Assembly (NCBI GenBank): GCA_900553395.1
Contig: USDJ01000001.1
Coordinates: forward strand, 105,283-169,282
Direction: 5' to 3'
Length of the DNA: 64,000 nt
Source of the DNA: an uncultured Mycoplasmatota bacterium
Lineage (GTDB): Bacteria; Bacillota_I; Bacilli_A; RF39; UBA660
Numbering within the stretch: the stretch's first letter is position 1; each line of letters starts with the position of its first letter. Position numbers and translations under genes: made by a program. This document shows, piece by piece, positions 18,468-27,184 of this stretch. The notes below the pieces were generated by a model. It saw only the letters and a list, made by a program, of their open reading frames with translations, was not told the origin of the DNA and searched no databases.

Positions 18468-19205
18468 ATGGCTTTAATTAAATGTCCAGAGTGTGATAAT
18501 AAGATAAGTGATCAAGCAGACGTTTGTCCAAAGTGTGGCTATGAGTTAAAATCTAAACCTACTAGTAACTTTAGCGCACCAAAAATAAAATGGGATAATA
18601 AATATTTAATAGTTATTGTTTTATTAGCAGTAGGAGGATTTTTAATCTTTAATAAGAGTAAAGAAACAAATAATAATGGAACTAACAATAATCAGAATAA
18701 TCAGCCATCTCAAACGGATAATAATGGTACTAATTATCCTTCTCAAACTAATAGTGGATATATGGTTTATATGGATAGTGCATCGGGTTTAAGTTTTGAG
18801 TACCCAAGTAATTATAAAGTAGCTATAGGAAACGATGGATTTATTTATGTTGCAAAGAATATTGATAGTGAAGGCGCTATTATACCGTTTATAGTTATAG
18901 GTAGATATAATAACTTTAATAATCCACAGCAATTTTTAATTAGTTTTACTGATTATATGAGAAGCGAATATACCGATCTTGTAATAACTATTGACCTTGT
19001 AAGTGGAATCATTGGAAATAGAACTGTATATGGAATTGCATACAACTACACTTCAAGTGGACACTTGGTTGTTGATAATAGATATGCTGTAACAATTAAT
19101 AACAAAGTGTATATGGTAGGATCTAAAGAAGAAAATTCTAATACGGCAGAAATAAATAGTGTGGTTGAGCACATTTTATCTACTATAACAGAAGGAGGCG
19201 CATAA
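18468..19205 (+). CDS. Zinc-ribbon membrane protein
   Basis: A 245-residue protein. Residues 1-27 are a zinc ribbon (CPECDNKISDQADVCPKCG), and about 46-63 form a single membrane helix. An Asn/Gln-rich linker follows, then a C-terminal domain (about 100-245) with YMDSASGLSFEYPSNYKV, of the type seen in PsbP/LpqN-like extracytoplasmic domains. The ribbon would be cytosolic and the C-terminal domain outside. It is two bases from the next gene, whose ribbon starts with nearly the same residues. Confidence 0.6.
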   Translation: MALIKCPECDNKISDQADVCPKCGYELKSKPTSNFSAPKIKWDNKYLIVIVLLAVGGFLIFNKSKETNNNGTNNNQNNQPSQTDNNGTNYPSQTNSGYMVYMDSASGLSFEYPSNYKVAIGNDGFIYVAKNIDSEGAIIPFIVIGRYNNFNNPQQFLISFTDYMRSEYTDLVITIDLVSGIIGNRTVYGIAYNYTSSGHLVVDNRYAVTINNKVYMVGSKEENSNTAEINSVVEHILSTITEGGA

Positions 19206-19206
19206 T

Positions 19207-20370
19207 ATGGCATTAATAAAATGTAAAGAATGTGGTGGAGAAATTTCATCGAGTGCAAAAAATTGTCCTCATTGTGGAATAAAAATCAATTTAGAAGCTT
19301 GCCCAGAATGTGGATGTAAATTAAAAGGTGATGAATCTAATTGTCCAGAATGTGGATATCCAGTTAATAAAAAAAGTGCATCAAATATAATTACAGAAAA
19401 TTTGGATAAATTAACCGGAGCGCAGTCTAAAAACTATGTTTCATTTAAAGACTTGTTTAAAAACACCTTTAAAAAGCATACAGAAAAGGAACTAGATGAA
19501 GTATTTACTTGTGGAGCTGAAAATACTACACCTAAATTAAAGGATATAAATCCTAAATCTGCAAGTGCTTGGGTATATTTTAAAATACTAATTTTCTTTG
19601 TTATAGCATATATTCCTACATATTTAGGATATGCTCAATATCAAAATAATAATTTTTTACCTGCGATGGTAATTTTAGCGGCTTTTGCAGTTCCAGTATC
19701 AGTTTTAGTATTCTTCTTTGAGATTAATTTATTTAGAAATATACCATTTTACAAAGTTTTAAAATACTTCGTAATAGGTGGAGCAGCTTCACTTTTTGTG
19801 GCAATTTTATATTTCTCTATACCATTTTTTGAGCAGAATACACTTGTATTAGACTTTAAAGGAGCATTCTTTGTAAGCTTAATAGAAGAGACTTCCAAGG
19901 CTTGCATAGTATCATTCTTCTTATTTAAAAATAAAAATTGTAAATATGTATTAAATGGATTACTGGTAGGTGCTGCTGTAGGTGCAGGATTTGGAGCATT
20001 TGAAACGGCTGGATATATATTAAGATATGGGCTTAGTACTAATAGCTTAACTCAAATGTTAGAAGTAGCAAAATTCCGTGCTATATTAGCACCTGGAATG
20101 CATGTAGCTTGGGCTACAATTGAGGGAGCTGCCCTTATGTATGTAAAAGGTTTTGAAAAATTAGATAAAAAGCATTTAAACGATAAGAGATTTTTACTTG
20201 TTTGCTTGATTCCAGTAGTTCTTCACTGGGCTTGGGATTTACCAATAAATACACCTTTCCAAATATATAGAGTAGGTCTAACAGTAGCAGCATGGATTGT
20301 AATTATTTATTTTATAAATTTAGGTTTAAAACAAATAGATGATGCTAAAAAATTAGAAAGTAAGAAATAA
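19207..20370 (+). CDS. Zinc-ribbon PrsW-family intramembrane protease
   Basis: A 387-residue protein. Residues 1-60 hold two zinc ribbons (four CxxC pairs). The rest has about eight membrane helices with the PrsW signature: EETSK (about 223), FGAFE (about 264), HVAWATIEG (about 299) and HWAWD (about 341). PrsW proteases cut membrane anti-sigma factors in Bacillus and Clostridioides stress responses. A ribbon fused to PrsW and next to other ribbon-anchored proteins suggests a membrane signalling module; this is an inference. The motif residues are all present. Confidence 0.85.
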   Translation: MALIKCKECGGEISSSAKNCPHCGIKINLEACPECGCKLKGDESNCPECGYPVNKKSASNIITENLDKLTGAQSKNYVSFKDLFKNTFKKHTEKELDEVFTCGAENTTPKLKDINPKSASAWVYFKILIFFVIAYIPTYLGYAQYQNNNFLPAMVILAAFAVPVSVLVFFFEINLFRNIPFYKVLKYFVIGGAASLFVAILYFSIPFFEQNTLVLDFKGAFFVSLIEETSKACIVSFFLFKNKNCKYVLNGLLVGAAVGAGFGAFETAGYILRYGLSTNSLTQMLEVAKFRAILAPGMHVAWATIEGAALMYVKGFEKLDKKHLNDKRFLLVCLIPVVLHWAWDLPINTPFQIYRVGLTVAAWIVIIYFINLGLKQIDDAKKLESKK

Positions 20371-20373
20371 TTG

Positions 20374-20401
20374 CTACTAGCTATAAGGCTAGTAGTTTTT
20401 C
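20374..20401 (+). terminator. Terminator after the PrsW-like gene
   Basis: CTACTAGC and GCTAGTAG form a perfect stem with a short loop, followed by TTTTT. Confidence 0.8.
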
Positions 20402-20539
20402 TATGAATAATTTATTTAAAATAAACATAAAAGTGTGAATTTAAAAACTATGTGAAATTTTGTAAAAAATATATTTTATACTAAAAAAAGTATGATATAA
20501 TTATAGTGCATATATTAAAATTTGAGGAGGTAAATTAAT

Positions 20540-21391
20540 ATGTCTAAAGAAAAGAAAAAATCAATAATACTTACTATTATATTGATTGTGATAGCTATTA
20601 TTCTATTAGTAGCGTTTGTAGTGTCTTCTTTAAGAAGCTCAGGAAAGATAGGATCATCAGATTCTGGTAAAGTTGTATCAGAATTTGAAAAGAAATTTAA
20701 TTCTAAAGAGAGAATTGTAATTTATTATGCAAGTCCTAGTTGCTCATTTTGTAAATTACAAACACCAATACTTGAAACTATAGCAAGTGATTATAATATG
20801 AAATATTATTATTTGGATAGTTCGAAATTAAGCAATAGTCAAAGAAATAAGGTTTTGAAAACTTTAGAGTTAAAAGAACATGCAACACCATCTACTGTTG
20901 TTGTTGAAAATGGTAAAGTTATAGATTCTGTTGTTGGATATGTTTCAGGTACAGAATATGTAGAGTTTTTGAAGAATGCTGGAATGCTTCCAGAAGATGC
21001 AGTGTATTCAAAAGAAAAAAATATAACATTTATAAATTTTGACGAATATAAGAATTTAATTTCAAATGATGATACTCACGTAGTAGTTATTGGTCAAACA
21101 ACTTGTAGTCATTGTATAGCAATAAAACCAGCACTTAACTCAGTAGCTGGAGACTATAATATTACGATTAATTATTTAAATTTAACAGATATGACTAGTG
21201 CTGAATCTAGCGAATTTCATTCTACTTTAAAAGATCTAGAATATAATGATCCTAAATTTTTAGAAGAAGGCTCATTCGGTACTCCATTGATCTTAGTAAT
21301 AAGAAATAAAAAAATAACTAATTATATATCAGGTGAGAGAACAACATCACAGTTAGTTAGAGAATTTAAGAATATAGGATTAATTCAATAG
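20540..21391 (+). CDS. Membrane-anchored double-thioredoxin protein
   Basis: A 283-residue protein with a signal-anchor helix (about 9-30) and two thioredoxin-like domains. The first (about 50-155) has SPSCSFCKLQ, and the second (about 165-283) has TTCSHCIAI; both are intact CxxC active sites. It would act outside the membrane on disulfides. GAGG precedes the ATG. The next gene starts directly after its stop codon and has the same layout, so they probably arose by duplication. Confidence 0.7.
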   Translation: MSKEKKKSIILTIILIVIAIILLVAFVVSSLRSSGKIGSSDSGKVVSEFEKKFNSKERIVIYYASPSCSFCKLQTPILETIASDYNMKYYYLDSSKLSNSQRNKVLKTLELKEHATPSTVVVENGKVIDSVVGYVSGTEYVEFLKNAGMLPEDAVYSKEKNITFINFDEYKNLISNDDTHVVVIGQTTCSHCIAIKPALNSVAGDYNITINYLNLTDMTSAESSEFHSTLKDLEYNDPKFLEEGSFGTPLILVIRNKKITNYISGERTTSQLVREFKNIGLIQ

Positions 21392-22501
21392 ATGATAAAA
21401 AGACTTTGTGAGATAATAACTAAATATATAAGACAAATTGCATTTCTGATTATTTTAGTTATATTTATAGTACTACTATTTAGTACTAGAGATAGCAATA
21501 AAATAAAAAAAGTTAAAGATTTTGTAAAAGATAATACAAAAGTTTTATATATAACTGATAAGAAAAATTATTCTAAGGATTTAGTTAAATTATTTGACAA
21601 TTATGAGGTATCATATTTATATGTAGATATTGAAACTTTAAATTCATTTGAGAAAACTAAACTTGAAGATATTGTAAATAGTAAATATATATCAAATATT
21701 ATAGCTGTTTATAAAAATGGTAAAATAACAGATGCTTTAATTAAACCATCGAGTAAAGAAGAATATGTAACTTTTCTTCAAAAAAATTCTATATTACCTA
21801 AAAAGCTTGAGGATATTAGTAACATATTTGAAAAATCAAAAGAAAGTTTAAACCAGGATTTTTCAATTTTATATGTTCCTTACATAGAAGATGATATAGA
21901 ATATTCAAAAAAAGTTTTAAATGAAATATCTGACGAATATGATATTACATTATCTTTAATTCCTGCATATTTACTAAGTGAATTTCAAAAAGAGAAGCTT
22001 AATTCTATGCTAGAAGTTAGTTATGTAGATGATCAAATAGTGCTACTAATTAGTGATGGTAAAATAATTGGAAGTATTAGAGGTAAAAATAGCAAAGAGG
22101 ATTATGTAAATAAGATGTTAGAATACAAGTTTATTAGTTCAAAAGAGGAAAGCATAAATTATATAGATTACAATAGCTTTTTGAATATATTAGATCAAGA
22201 AAATAAGTCTATTATTGTAATCGGTAAGGAAGACTGTAAATATTGTGAAGATTTAAAGACAGTTTTGAATAAAATAGCTAAAAACTATGATATAGTATTT
22301 AATTATCTTAATATAGTTAATTTTGATAGCGAAGATTCTAAAAATGTTGAGAGTAAACTTTTACAATTGGGCTATAAAGATGGCTTTAGTACACCAATAT
22401 TATTAATAGTAGAAAATGGAAAATTGTTAGATTATGTAGTTGGTTCATCTAATGAGGAATATTTTATTGAAAAATTCAATGAAAATGGTATAATAAAGTA
22501 A
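21392..22501 (+). CDS. Double or triple thioredoxin-fold membrane protein, mostly degenerate
   Basis: A 369-residue protein with a signal anchor (about 15-30). Thioredoxin-like repeats at about 45-140 and 155-250 have no CxxC. The last domain (about 255-369) has KEDCKYCEDL, an intact CxxC. The start codon adjoins the stop codon of the previous gene. The degenerate repeats suggest that two copies now serve binding or structural roles; the last could still be redox-active. Confidence 0.6.
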   Translation: MIKRLCEIITKYIRQIAFLIILVIFIVLLFSTRDSNKIKKVKDFVKDNTKVLYITDKKNYSKDLVKLFDNYEVSYLYVDIETLNSFEKTKLEDIVNSKYISNIIAVYKNGKITDALIKPSSKEEYVTFLQKNSILPKKLEDISNIFEKSKESLNQDFSILYVPYIEDDIEYSKKVLNEISDEYDITLSLIPAYLLSEFQKEKLNSMLEVSYVDDQIVLLISDGKIIGSIRGKNSKEDYVNKMLEYKFISSKEESINYIDYNSFLNILDQENKSIIVIGKEDCKYCEDLKTVLNKIAKNYDIVFNYLNIVNFDSEDSKNVESKLLQLGYKDGFSTPILLIVENGKLLDYVVGSSNEEYFIEKFNENGIIK

Positions 22502-22511
22502 GAGGTGGCAC

Positions 22512-22961
22512 ATGAAAAACGTTTATGAGGAAGCGGTAAAATTTAAAGCAAAGTATCCTTCAACCATAGCTTGGAGGTTAAAAGCACATTCTAAAGTAAT
22601 AGAAAAACATTTAAATCCAGGCGAAGAGGTAAATTACGTTTTTTTAGCGCAAAAGAATTATTCTTCGTTTGATATATTTTCTACTTATCTTGTAGTTTTA
22701 ACTAATAAAAGAATCCTTTTAGCACAAAAAAGAGTACTTTTTGGGTATATATTCTTGGCTATAACTCCAGATATGTTTAATGATATAACAGTAAATACAG
22801 GAATGTTTTGGGGAAAAGTATTAATTGATACTGTAAAAGAAGTTGTCGTTTTATCAAATATCTCCAAAGCTGCTGTCGATGAAATTGAAACTGAAGTAAC
22901 TGAATATATGATGAGAGAAAAAAAGAAATATGTAAAGTTAGAGCATAGTGAAGGTAGATAA
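22512..22961 (+). CDS. PH-like domain protein (bPH/YokE type)
   Basis: A 149-residue soluble protein. A helical N-terminus (about 1-35) precedes a segment with LVVLTNKRILLAQKR and a following beta-rich part, the pattern of bacterial PH domains. These often act as small adaptor domains near membranes. It follows the thioredoxin pair by ten bases, with GAGGTGG before the ATG. No specific function can be given. Confidence 0.5.
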   Translation: MKNVYEEAVKFKAKYPSTIAWRLKAHSKVIEKHLNPGEEVNYVFLAQKNYSSFDIFSTYLVVLTNKRILLAQKRVLFGYIFLAITPDMFNDITVNTGMFWGKVLIDTVKEVVVLSNISKAAVDEIETEVTEYMMREKKKYVKLEHSEGR

Positions 22962-22990
22962 TAATCTATCTTTTGTTGTATGGTGGTAAT

Positions 22991-24181
22991 ATGAATAAAA
23001 ATGTAAAGTTTATGTGCTTTCTTATTTTGCTTATTATATTAATAATATTAATGGCTATTATACTAAATACTAATGTTTTAAATTATACGCTAAAAGTTGG
23101 CAACAAAAAATTTAAAGTAAACCAAGTCAAAAAGGATGAATTATATTCTTTAGAGATAAAATATAAGAATAAAATTTTTTACTTTGAAAATTTAAAAGTT
23201 AAGCCACAAAATAGAAAAATAGTAGATAAAATTTATTATTATGAAGATAGTAATTACTATTGCTTACTTCCAATTGTAAATGGTAAAGCTTTATTCGATA
23301 TAAATTGTTATAGTAATGATATATTATATAATTATCACGACATAGTTGGTAAAAACGAATCTTTAGATAAATTTGCTAATTCTATAAAGCAATATGATGT
23401 ATCCTTATATACAAATGATACTTCTAAATACAGTATAGTAAGTAATGTTAAAATATTTGATAATTATGTAGATAAAAATATAGTTCTAACTACTTATAAT
23501 GGTATTATAAGCAATAAACAAGCATTAACCTTATTTCAAAAAGACGTTTATAATAATAAAATTAGTGCTTTTTTAGATAATTATTATGTTATAGCTGATT
23601 ATGATAATGATTATGAGTTTGATTATTTTTATATTGTAGATTTAAATAAAAATAAAATAGAAAAAATAAAGTGTCCAAATGCGATTTCTTTTGATTCTTA
23701 TATTCAAGGCATAGTAGATGGAATAATTTATCTATATGATAAAGATAATGAATTACAATATTCCATAAATCCGTCTAGTAAAACCATAAAAGTATTTTCA
23801 TCTGACAAAATAAAATATTATAAAAACAATAAATGGCAATATATTAGTAAAGCAACGGCAAATAAAGAAATGCTTTTTGATTATAACGATTTAAGTCGTG
23901 AATTTAGTGATTATGATAAAGTAGAAAAAACTGATAATTATTATTATTTATTTAAAAAAGAAAATGATACGTATAATTTATTTAGGGTCAGTAAAAAAAA
24001 TATAGATGTCGTAAAATACATTTTAAACTTAAATACTTTGAATGTAAAATTTAATGATGATTGTGTTTATTTTACGGATAATCAAAAATTATATTTTTAT
24101 AGTGATAGTACTGGTTTAAAGACACTAATGGAATATAGTGAATTAAATTTTAATGATACTATTAAATTTTATGTATACTGA
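22991..24181 (+). CDS. Unknown membrane-anchored protein
   Basis: A 396-residue protein with one N-terminal membrane helix (about 5-27) followed by a long, Tyr-, Asn- and Asp-rich extracytoplasmic part with short beta-type repeats, as in WG- or propeller-like proteins. I do not recognise the family. The ATG at 22991 follows TGGTGG; a start at 22973 has no ribosome site. It ends with TGA and is followed 11 bases later by trpS. Confidence 0.45.
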   Translation: MNKNVKFMCFLILLIILIILMAIILNTNVLNYTLKVGNKKFKVNQVKKDELYSLEIKYKNKIFYFENLKVKPQNRKIVDKIYYYEDSNYYCLLPIVNGKALFDINCYSNDILYNYHDIVGKNESLDKFANSIKQYDVSLYTNDTSKYSIVSNVKIFDNYVDKNIVLTTYNGIISNKQALTLFQKDVYNNKISAFLDNYYVIADYDNDYEFDYFYIVDLNKNKIEKIKCPNAISFDSYIQGIVDGIIYLYDKDNELQYSINPSSKTIKVFSSDKIKYYKNNKWQYISKATANKEMLFDYNDLSREFSDYDKVEKTDNYYYLFKKENDTYNLFRVSKKNIDVVKYILNLNTLNVKFNDDCVYFTDNQKLYFYSDSTGLKTLMEYSELNFNDTIKFYVY

Positions 24182-24192
24182 GAGGAGAGTTT

Positions 24193-25197
24193 ATGAAAAC
24201 AATATTGACTGGGGATAGACCTACAGGAAGATTACACTTAGGGCATTATTTTGGTTCTTTGGAAAATAGAGTAAAAATGCAATATGACTATAATACATAC
24301 ATACTTATTGCAGATGTTCAAGCACTTACAGATAACTTTAACGATCCTGAAAAGGTGAGAAAAAATGTATATGAACTAGCTTTAGATTATTTAGCAGCTG
24401 GAATAGATCCTAAACAATGTCATATATATATACAATCTATGATACCAGAAGTTGCAGAATTAACTGTATACTTTTCAAATTTGGTATCAGTGCCAAGACT
24501 TTATAGAAATCCAACTACTAAACACGAAGTATCACAAAAAAAAGAAATTTTTGGTGAAGAAGGAGAAGGAATTACATATGGATTTTTAGGATATCCAGTA
24601 AGTCAAGCTGCAGATATAGCTTGTGTTAATGGTAACATTGTACCAGTTGGAGAGGATCAGTTGCCACATATTGAGCAAACAAGGGAAATTGTTAGAAAAT
24701 TCAATAAAATATATGGAGAAACTTTTAATATTCCAGAGCCAGTATTAAGTATTACACCAAGAATTAAGGGACTTGACGGAAATGACAAAATGAGTAAGTC
24801 GTTAAACAATTGTATATATTTATCTGATGATGAAGCTACAATTACAAGTAAAGTTATGAGCGCTGTTACAGATCCAAATAAAATAAGAAAAGATGATAAA
24901 GCAAATCCAGATGTTTGCATGGTCTATTATTATCATAAATTAATTAGGAATCCAGAGATCTCCACTGTTTGTAGTGAATGTAGGAATGGTGAAAGAGGAT
25001 GCGTTTTCTGTAAAAAAGAATTAGCACGTGCTATTATAGAATTCTTGAAACCTATGCAAGAAAGAAGAAAATATTATGAACAACGTCCTGAAGAGGTTGA
25101 AAGAATATTAAAAGAAGGTACTTTAGCAACTAAGAGAAAAGCAGAAGAAGTTATGAAGAAAGTAAGAGAAAATATGAAATTAAACTATTTTGAGTAA
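24193..25197 (+). CDS. trpS: Tryptophanyl-tRNA synthetase
   Basis: A 334-residue class I synthetase that charges tRNA-Trp. The start contains GDRPTGRLHLGHYFGS (HIGH motif), and NDKMSKSLNN provides KMSKS at about residue 199. A four-cysteine stretch (CSECRNGERGCVFCKK, about 257-272) may bind zinc. The length is normal. GAGGAG precedes the ATG. No T-box leader fits in the short gap upstream, where the previous gene ends. Confidence 0.97.
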   Translation: MKTILTGDRPTGRLHLGHYFGSLENRVKMQYDYNTYILIADVQALTDNFNDPEKVRKNVYELALDYLAAGIDPKQCHIYIQSMIPEVAELTVYFSNLVSVPRLYRNPTTKHEVSQKKEIFGEEGEGITYGFLGYPVSQAADIACVNGNIVPVGEDQLPHIEQTREIVRKFNKIYGETFNIPEPVLSITPRIKGLDGNDKMSKSLNNCIYLSDDEATITSKVMSAVTDPNKIRKDDKANPDVCMVYYYHKLIRNPEISTVCSECRNGERGCVFCKKELARAIIEFLKPMQERRKYYEQRPEEVERILKEGTLATKRKAEEVMKKVRENMKLNYFE

Positions 25198-25210
25198 AAT
25201 AGTAATAAAA

Positions 25211-25246
25211 ATAAGTCAAAATAATATATTTTTATTGACTTTTTTG
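25211..25246 (+). terminator. Terminator after trpS, overlapping the rplM promoter
   Basis: AAGTCAA and TTGACTT pair around an AT-rich loop and are followed by Ts. The right stem also forms the -35 box of the next promoter. Confidence 0.5.
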
Positions 25247-25263
25247 CTATTTTTTAGTATTAT
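25235..25263 (+). promoter_or_regulatory. Promoter of rplM-rpsI
   Basis: TTGACT and TATTAT are separated by 17 bases. An 80-base leader with an AATAAGT/ACTTATT hairpin follows, in the position of the L13 autoregulatory leader of other Bacillota. The leader type is an inference. Confidence 0.6.
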
Positions 25264-25343
25264 TTTACTTGGTACATTTATATCCCACATTTAATAAGTT
25301 CTGGGAAAACTTATTATATGTTATGGAGAAAGGAAAAAGAATT

Positions 25344-25778
25344 ATGAAAAATTCATTTATGCAAAAAAAGGAAACAGTAGAACGTAATTGGTATGTTATA
25401 GATGCTGAAGGCGTTAATTTAGGTCGTTTAGCTACTAGAGTTGCTGACGTTTTACGTGGAAAGCATAAACCAACTTACACACCTCATATTGATTGTGGTG
25501 ATTATGTAATAGTTGTAAATGCTTCAAAAGTTAATCTAACAGGAAATAAACTAAATGATAAGATTTATTATAATCATTCAGGATATACTGGTGGATTAAG
25601 AGAAAGAACTGCAAAAGAGATGAAAGAGAATTATCCTGTAGAAATGATCGAAAGAGCTGTAAGAGGAATGGTTCCTCATACGAGATTAGGACGTCAAGTT
25701 ATTAAAAAGTTATTTGTTTATGAAGGTGCAGAACACCCACATATGGCACAAAAGCCAGTAGAAATGAAAATTAAATAG
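25344..25778 (+). CDS. rplM: 50S ribosomal protein L13
   Basis: A 144-residue ribosomal protein with WYVIDAEGVNLGRLATRVA, the glycine-lysine stretch RGKHKPTYTPHID and the C-terminal EHPHMAQKPV motif. The ATG at 25344 follows AGAAAGGAAA; upstream ATG codons would add a non-family extension and lack a ribosome site. It is paired with rpsI, as in nearly all Bacillota. Confidence 0.97.
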   Translation: MKNSFMQKKETVERNWYVIDAEGVNLGRLATRVADVLRGKHKPTYTPHIDCGDYVIVVNASKVNLTGNKLNDKIYYNHSGYTGGLRERTAKEMKENYPVEMIERAVRGMVPHTRLGRQVIKKLFVYEGAEHPHMAQKPVEMKIK

Positions 25779-25789
25779 GAGGGTTTTAA

Positions 25790-26200
25790 ATGGCAAAAGT
25801 ATTTATAGGAACAGGTAGAAGAAAATCTTCAGTAGCTCAAGTTAAAATGACTGCTGGAACAGGAAAAATAACTGTTAATGGTGTAGATGTTAATGAATTT
25901 ATGCCATATGCAACTTATGTAATGGATTTAAAACAACCTTTAGTATTGACAAATAATGAAAACACTTTCGATATTGAAGCAAAAGTAACTGGTGGTGGAG
26001 CTTCTGGACAAACTGGAGCAATCCGTTTAGGTATTACAAGAGCTTTATTAGAATATGATAAAGCTAATGAAGGTAACGAAGATAGCTATAGAAAAATATT
26101 AAAGAAAGCTGGAATGGTTACTCGTGATCCTAGAGCAAAAGAAAGAAAGAAACCAGGATTAAAAGCAGCACGTCGTGCACCACAATTCTCAAAACGTTAG
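25790..26200 (+). CDS. rpsI: 30S ribosomal protein S9
   Basis: A 136-residue protein starting MAKVFIGTGRRKSSVAQV and ending with the conserved basic tail RAPQFSKR that reaches the ribosomal P site. Length is normal and AGGAGGG precedes the ATG. The codons for PQFSKR plus stop are repeated at 27025-27045 with silent changes, so the 3' end of this gene is the likely attachment site of the small island that follows. Confidence 0.97.
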   Translation: MAKVFIGTGRRKSSVAQVKMTAGTGKITVNGVDVNEFMPYATYVMDLKQPLVLTNNENTFDIEAKVTGGGASGQTGAIRLGITRALLEYDKANEGNEDSYRKILKKAGMVTRDPRAKERKKPGLKAARRAPQFSKR

Positions 26201-26218
26201 AAGTTTGTATGCAGTTAT

Positions 26219-26252
26219 GCCTTGAAAATTCAATGTTTTCAAGGCTTTTTTT
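26219..26252 (+). terminator. Terminator after rpsI
   Basis: GCCTTGAAAA and TTTTCAAGGC form a perfect stem around TTCAATG, with a T run. Confidence 0.85.
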
Positions 26253-26289
26253 GCTTAAGAGTACGATAAAACACAGTTGAATTTGGTTC

Positions 26290-26320
26290 GTAGGCAACAA
26301 GTAGGTAACAGGTAGGCAAC
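26290..26320 (+). repeat. Three 11-base-spaced arm-like repeats
   Basis: GTAGGCAAC, GTAGGTAAC and GTAGGCAAC are spaced exactly 11 bases apart, one helical turn. A fourth copy lies at 26984-26992. Confidence 0.65.
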
Positions 26321-26382
26321 TATTAATTCTGTATATATTGAAATTATTACTATTAGGGTGTAAAATAATAATAGGTGATAAA

Positions 26383-26937
26383 ATGAATAGTAATGAATTA
26401 TTTTATAGATTTGATAATGAGGAAACACCTATTGAAGATTTACAATTTTTAAATTTTCTGTTAATAAATTTAAAAGATAGTGATTTGTATATAAAATGGG
26501 TTATTATATCTTTTCATAATATATTGCAAGAGTTTATGATTTTAGCCCTAAGGGGTACTTCCAATGTATTAATTACTAAAGAAAATAGTATAACTGATAG
26601 AGAAAAAGTTGGAAAAACTCATGATTTCTTAGAACTATATGATAGAATAAAAAAAATAAAATATATGAGACATTATGATAATAGCAAAGCATATGTTCCA
26701 CAAGAAAGTGTTACAGCTTCTGTAAAATATTTAAATGATATAAGAAACAATTTAACACATTTTCTTTTAAGTGCAATCTCTATAGAAAAGAACCAATTAA
26801 TTTTTTGCTTTCAAGATATAGTTTCTGTTATAAATTTTTTAGTTAATGAAAGTGGTAATATCAATTACGAAAACGAGAAATTAATGATTATTAATGATTT
26901 ACTAAAACAAATTGAAAATACAATAAAGGAAATATAA
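26383..26937 (+). CDS. HEPN-motif protein, single cargo of the rpsI island
   Basis: A 184-residue, all-helical protein. RNNLTH at about residues 122-127 fits the Rx4H HEPN ribonuclease signature in a helix, preceded by a long helix. Many such proteins are toxins or abortive-infection effectors. AGGTGAT lies before the ATG at 26383; a TTG start at 26338 would add a hydrophobic extension and is rejected. No antitoxin gene is next to it. The motif is seen; the role is inferred. Confidence 0.55.
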   Translation: MNSNELFYRFDNEETPIEDLQFLNFLLINLKDSDLYIKWVIISFHNILQEFMILALRGTSNVLITKENSITDREKVGKTHDFLELYDRIKKIKYMRHYDNSKAYVPQESVTASVKYLNDIRNNLTHFLLSAISIEKNQLIFCFQDIVSVINFLVNESGNINYENEKLMIINDLLKQIENTIKEI

Positions 26938-26983
26938 CCTGAATTCTATTAAAAGTATATATATATACTAAAAGTATTAATTA

Positions 26984-26992
26984 GTAGGCAAC
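26984..26992 (+). repeat. Right-end copy of the arm-like repeat
   Basis: GTAGGCAAC, identical to the repeats at 26290 and 26312, lies 33 bases before the duplicated rpsI end. Confidence 0.5.
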
Positions 26993-27024
26993 AAAAGTCG
27001 CTTTTTTCCTTCAAAACTGGACTA

Positions 27025-27045
27025 CCCCAATTCTCTAAACGTTAA
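27025..27045 (+). repeat. Second copy of the rpsI 3' end
   Basis: Codons for PQFSKR and a stop are repeated in frame with three third-position differences, including TAA for TAG. It is not part of a gene now and marks the right boundary of the island. Confidence 0.75.
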
Positions 27046-27058
27046 TATACAGTTTATA

Positions 27059-27090
27059 ACCTCGAGTTTGGTCTCGAGGTTTTTTTTTGT
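27059..27090 (+). terminator. Terminator, probably the original one of rpsI
   Basis: ACCTCGAG and CTCGAGGT form a perfect stem with a TTTGGT loop and a long T run, just after the duplicated rpsI end. Confidence 0.85.
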
Positions 27091-27184
27091 TAAATTTTGT
27101 AAAAAAAGTGATTTTTTGAAAATGTTACTTGTTTTTTTTTTTTTTGATATGATATACTTGTAATGATAGTAGAGGAGTGAGTTT

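Larger units (their letters stand above)
26201..27045 (+). mobile_element. Mini-island in the 3' end of rpsI
   Basis: About 845 bases separate the rpsI stop from a second copy of its end (ACCNCAATTCTCNAAACGTTA in 19 of 21 bases). Near the left end are three GTAGGCAAC-type repeats at 11-base spacing, and one identical copy lies near the right end, as expected for the arm sites of a tyrosine integrase. There is no integrase, only one HEPN-motif gene. The rpsI 3' end is a known ICE attachment site in streptococci. Confidence 0.7.
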
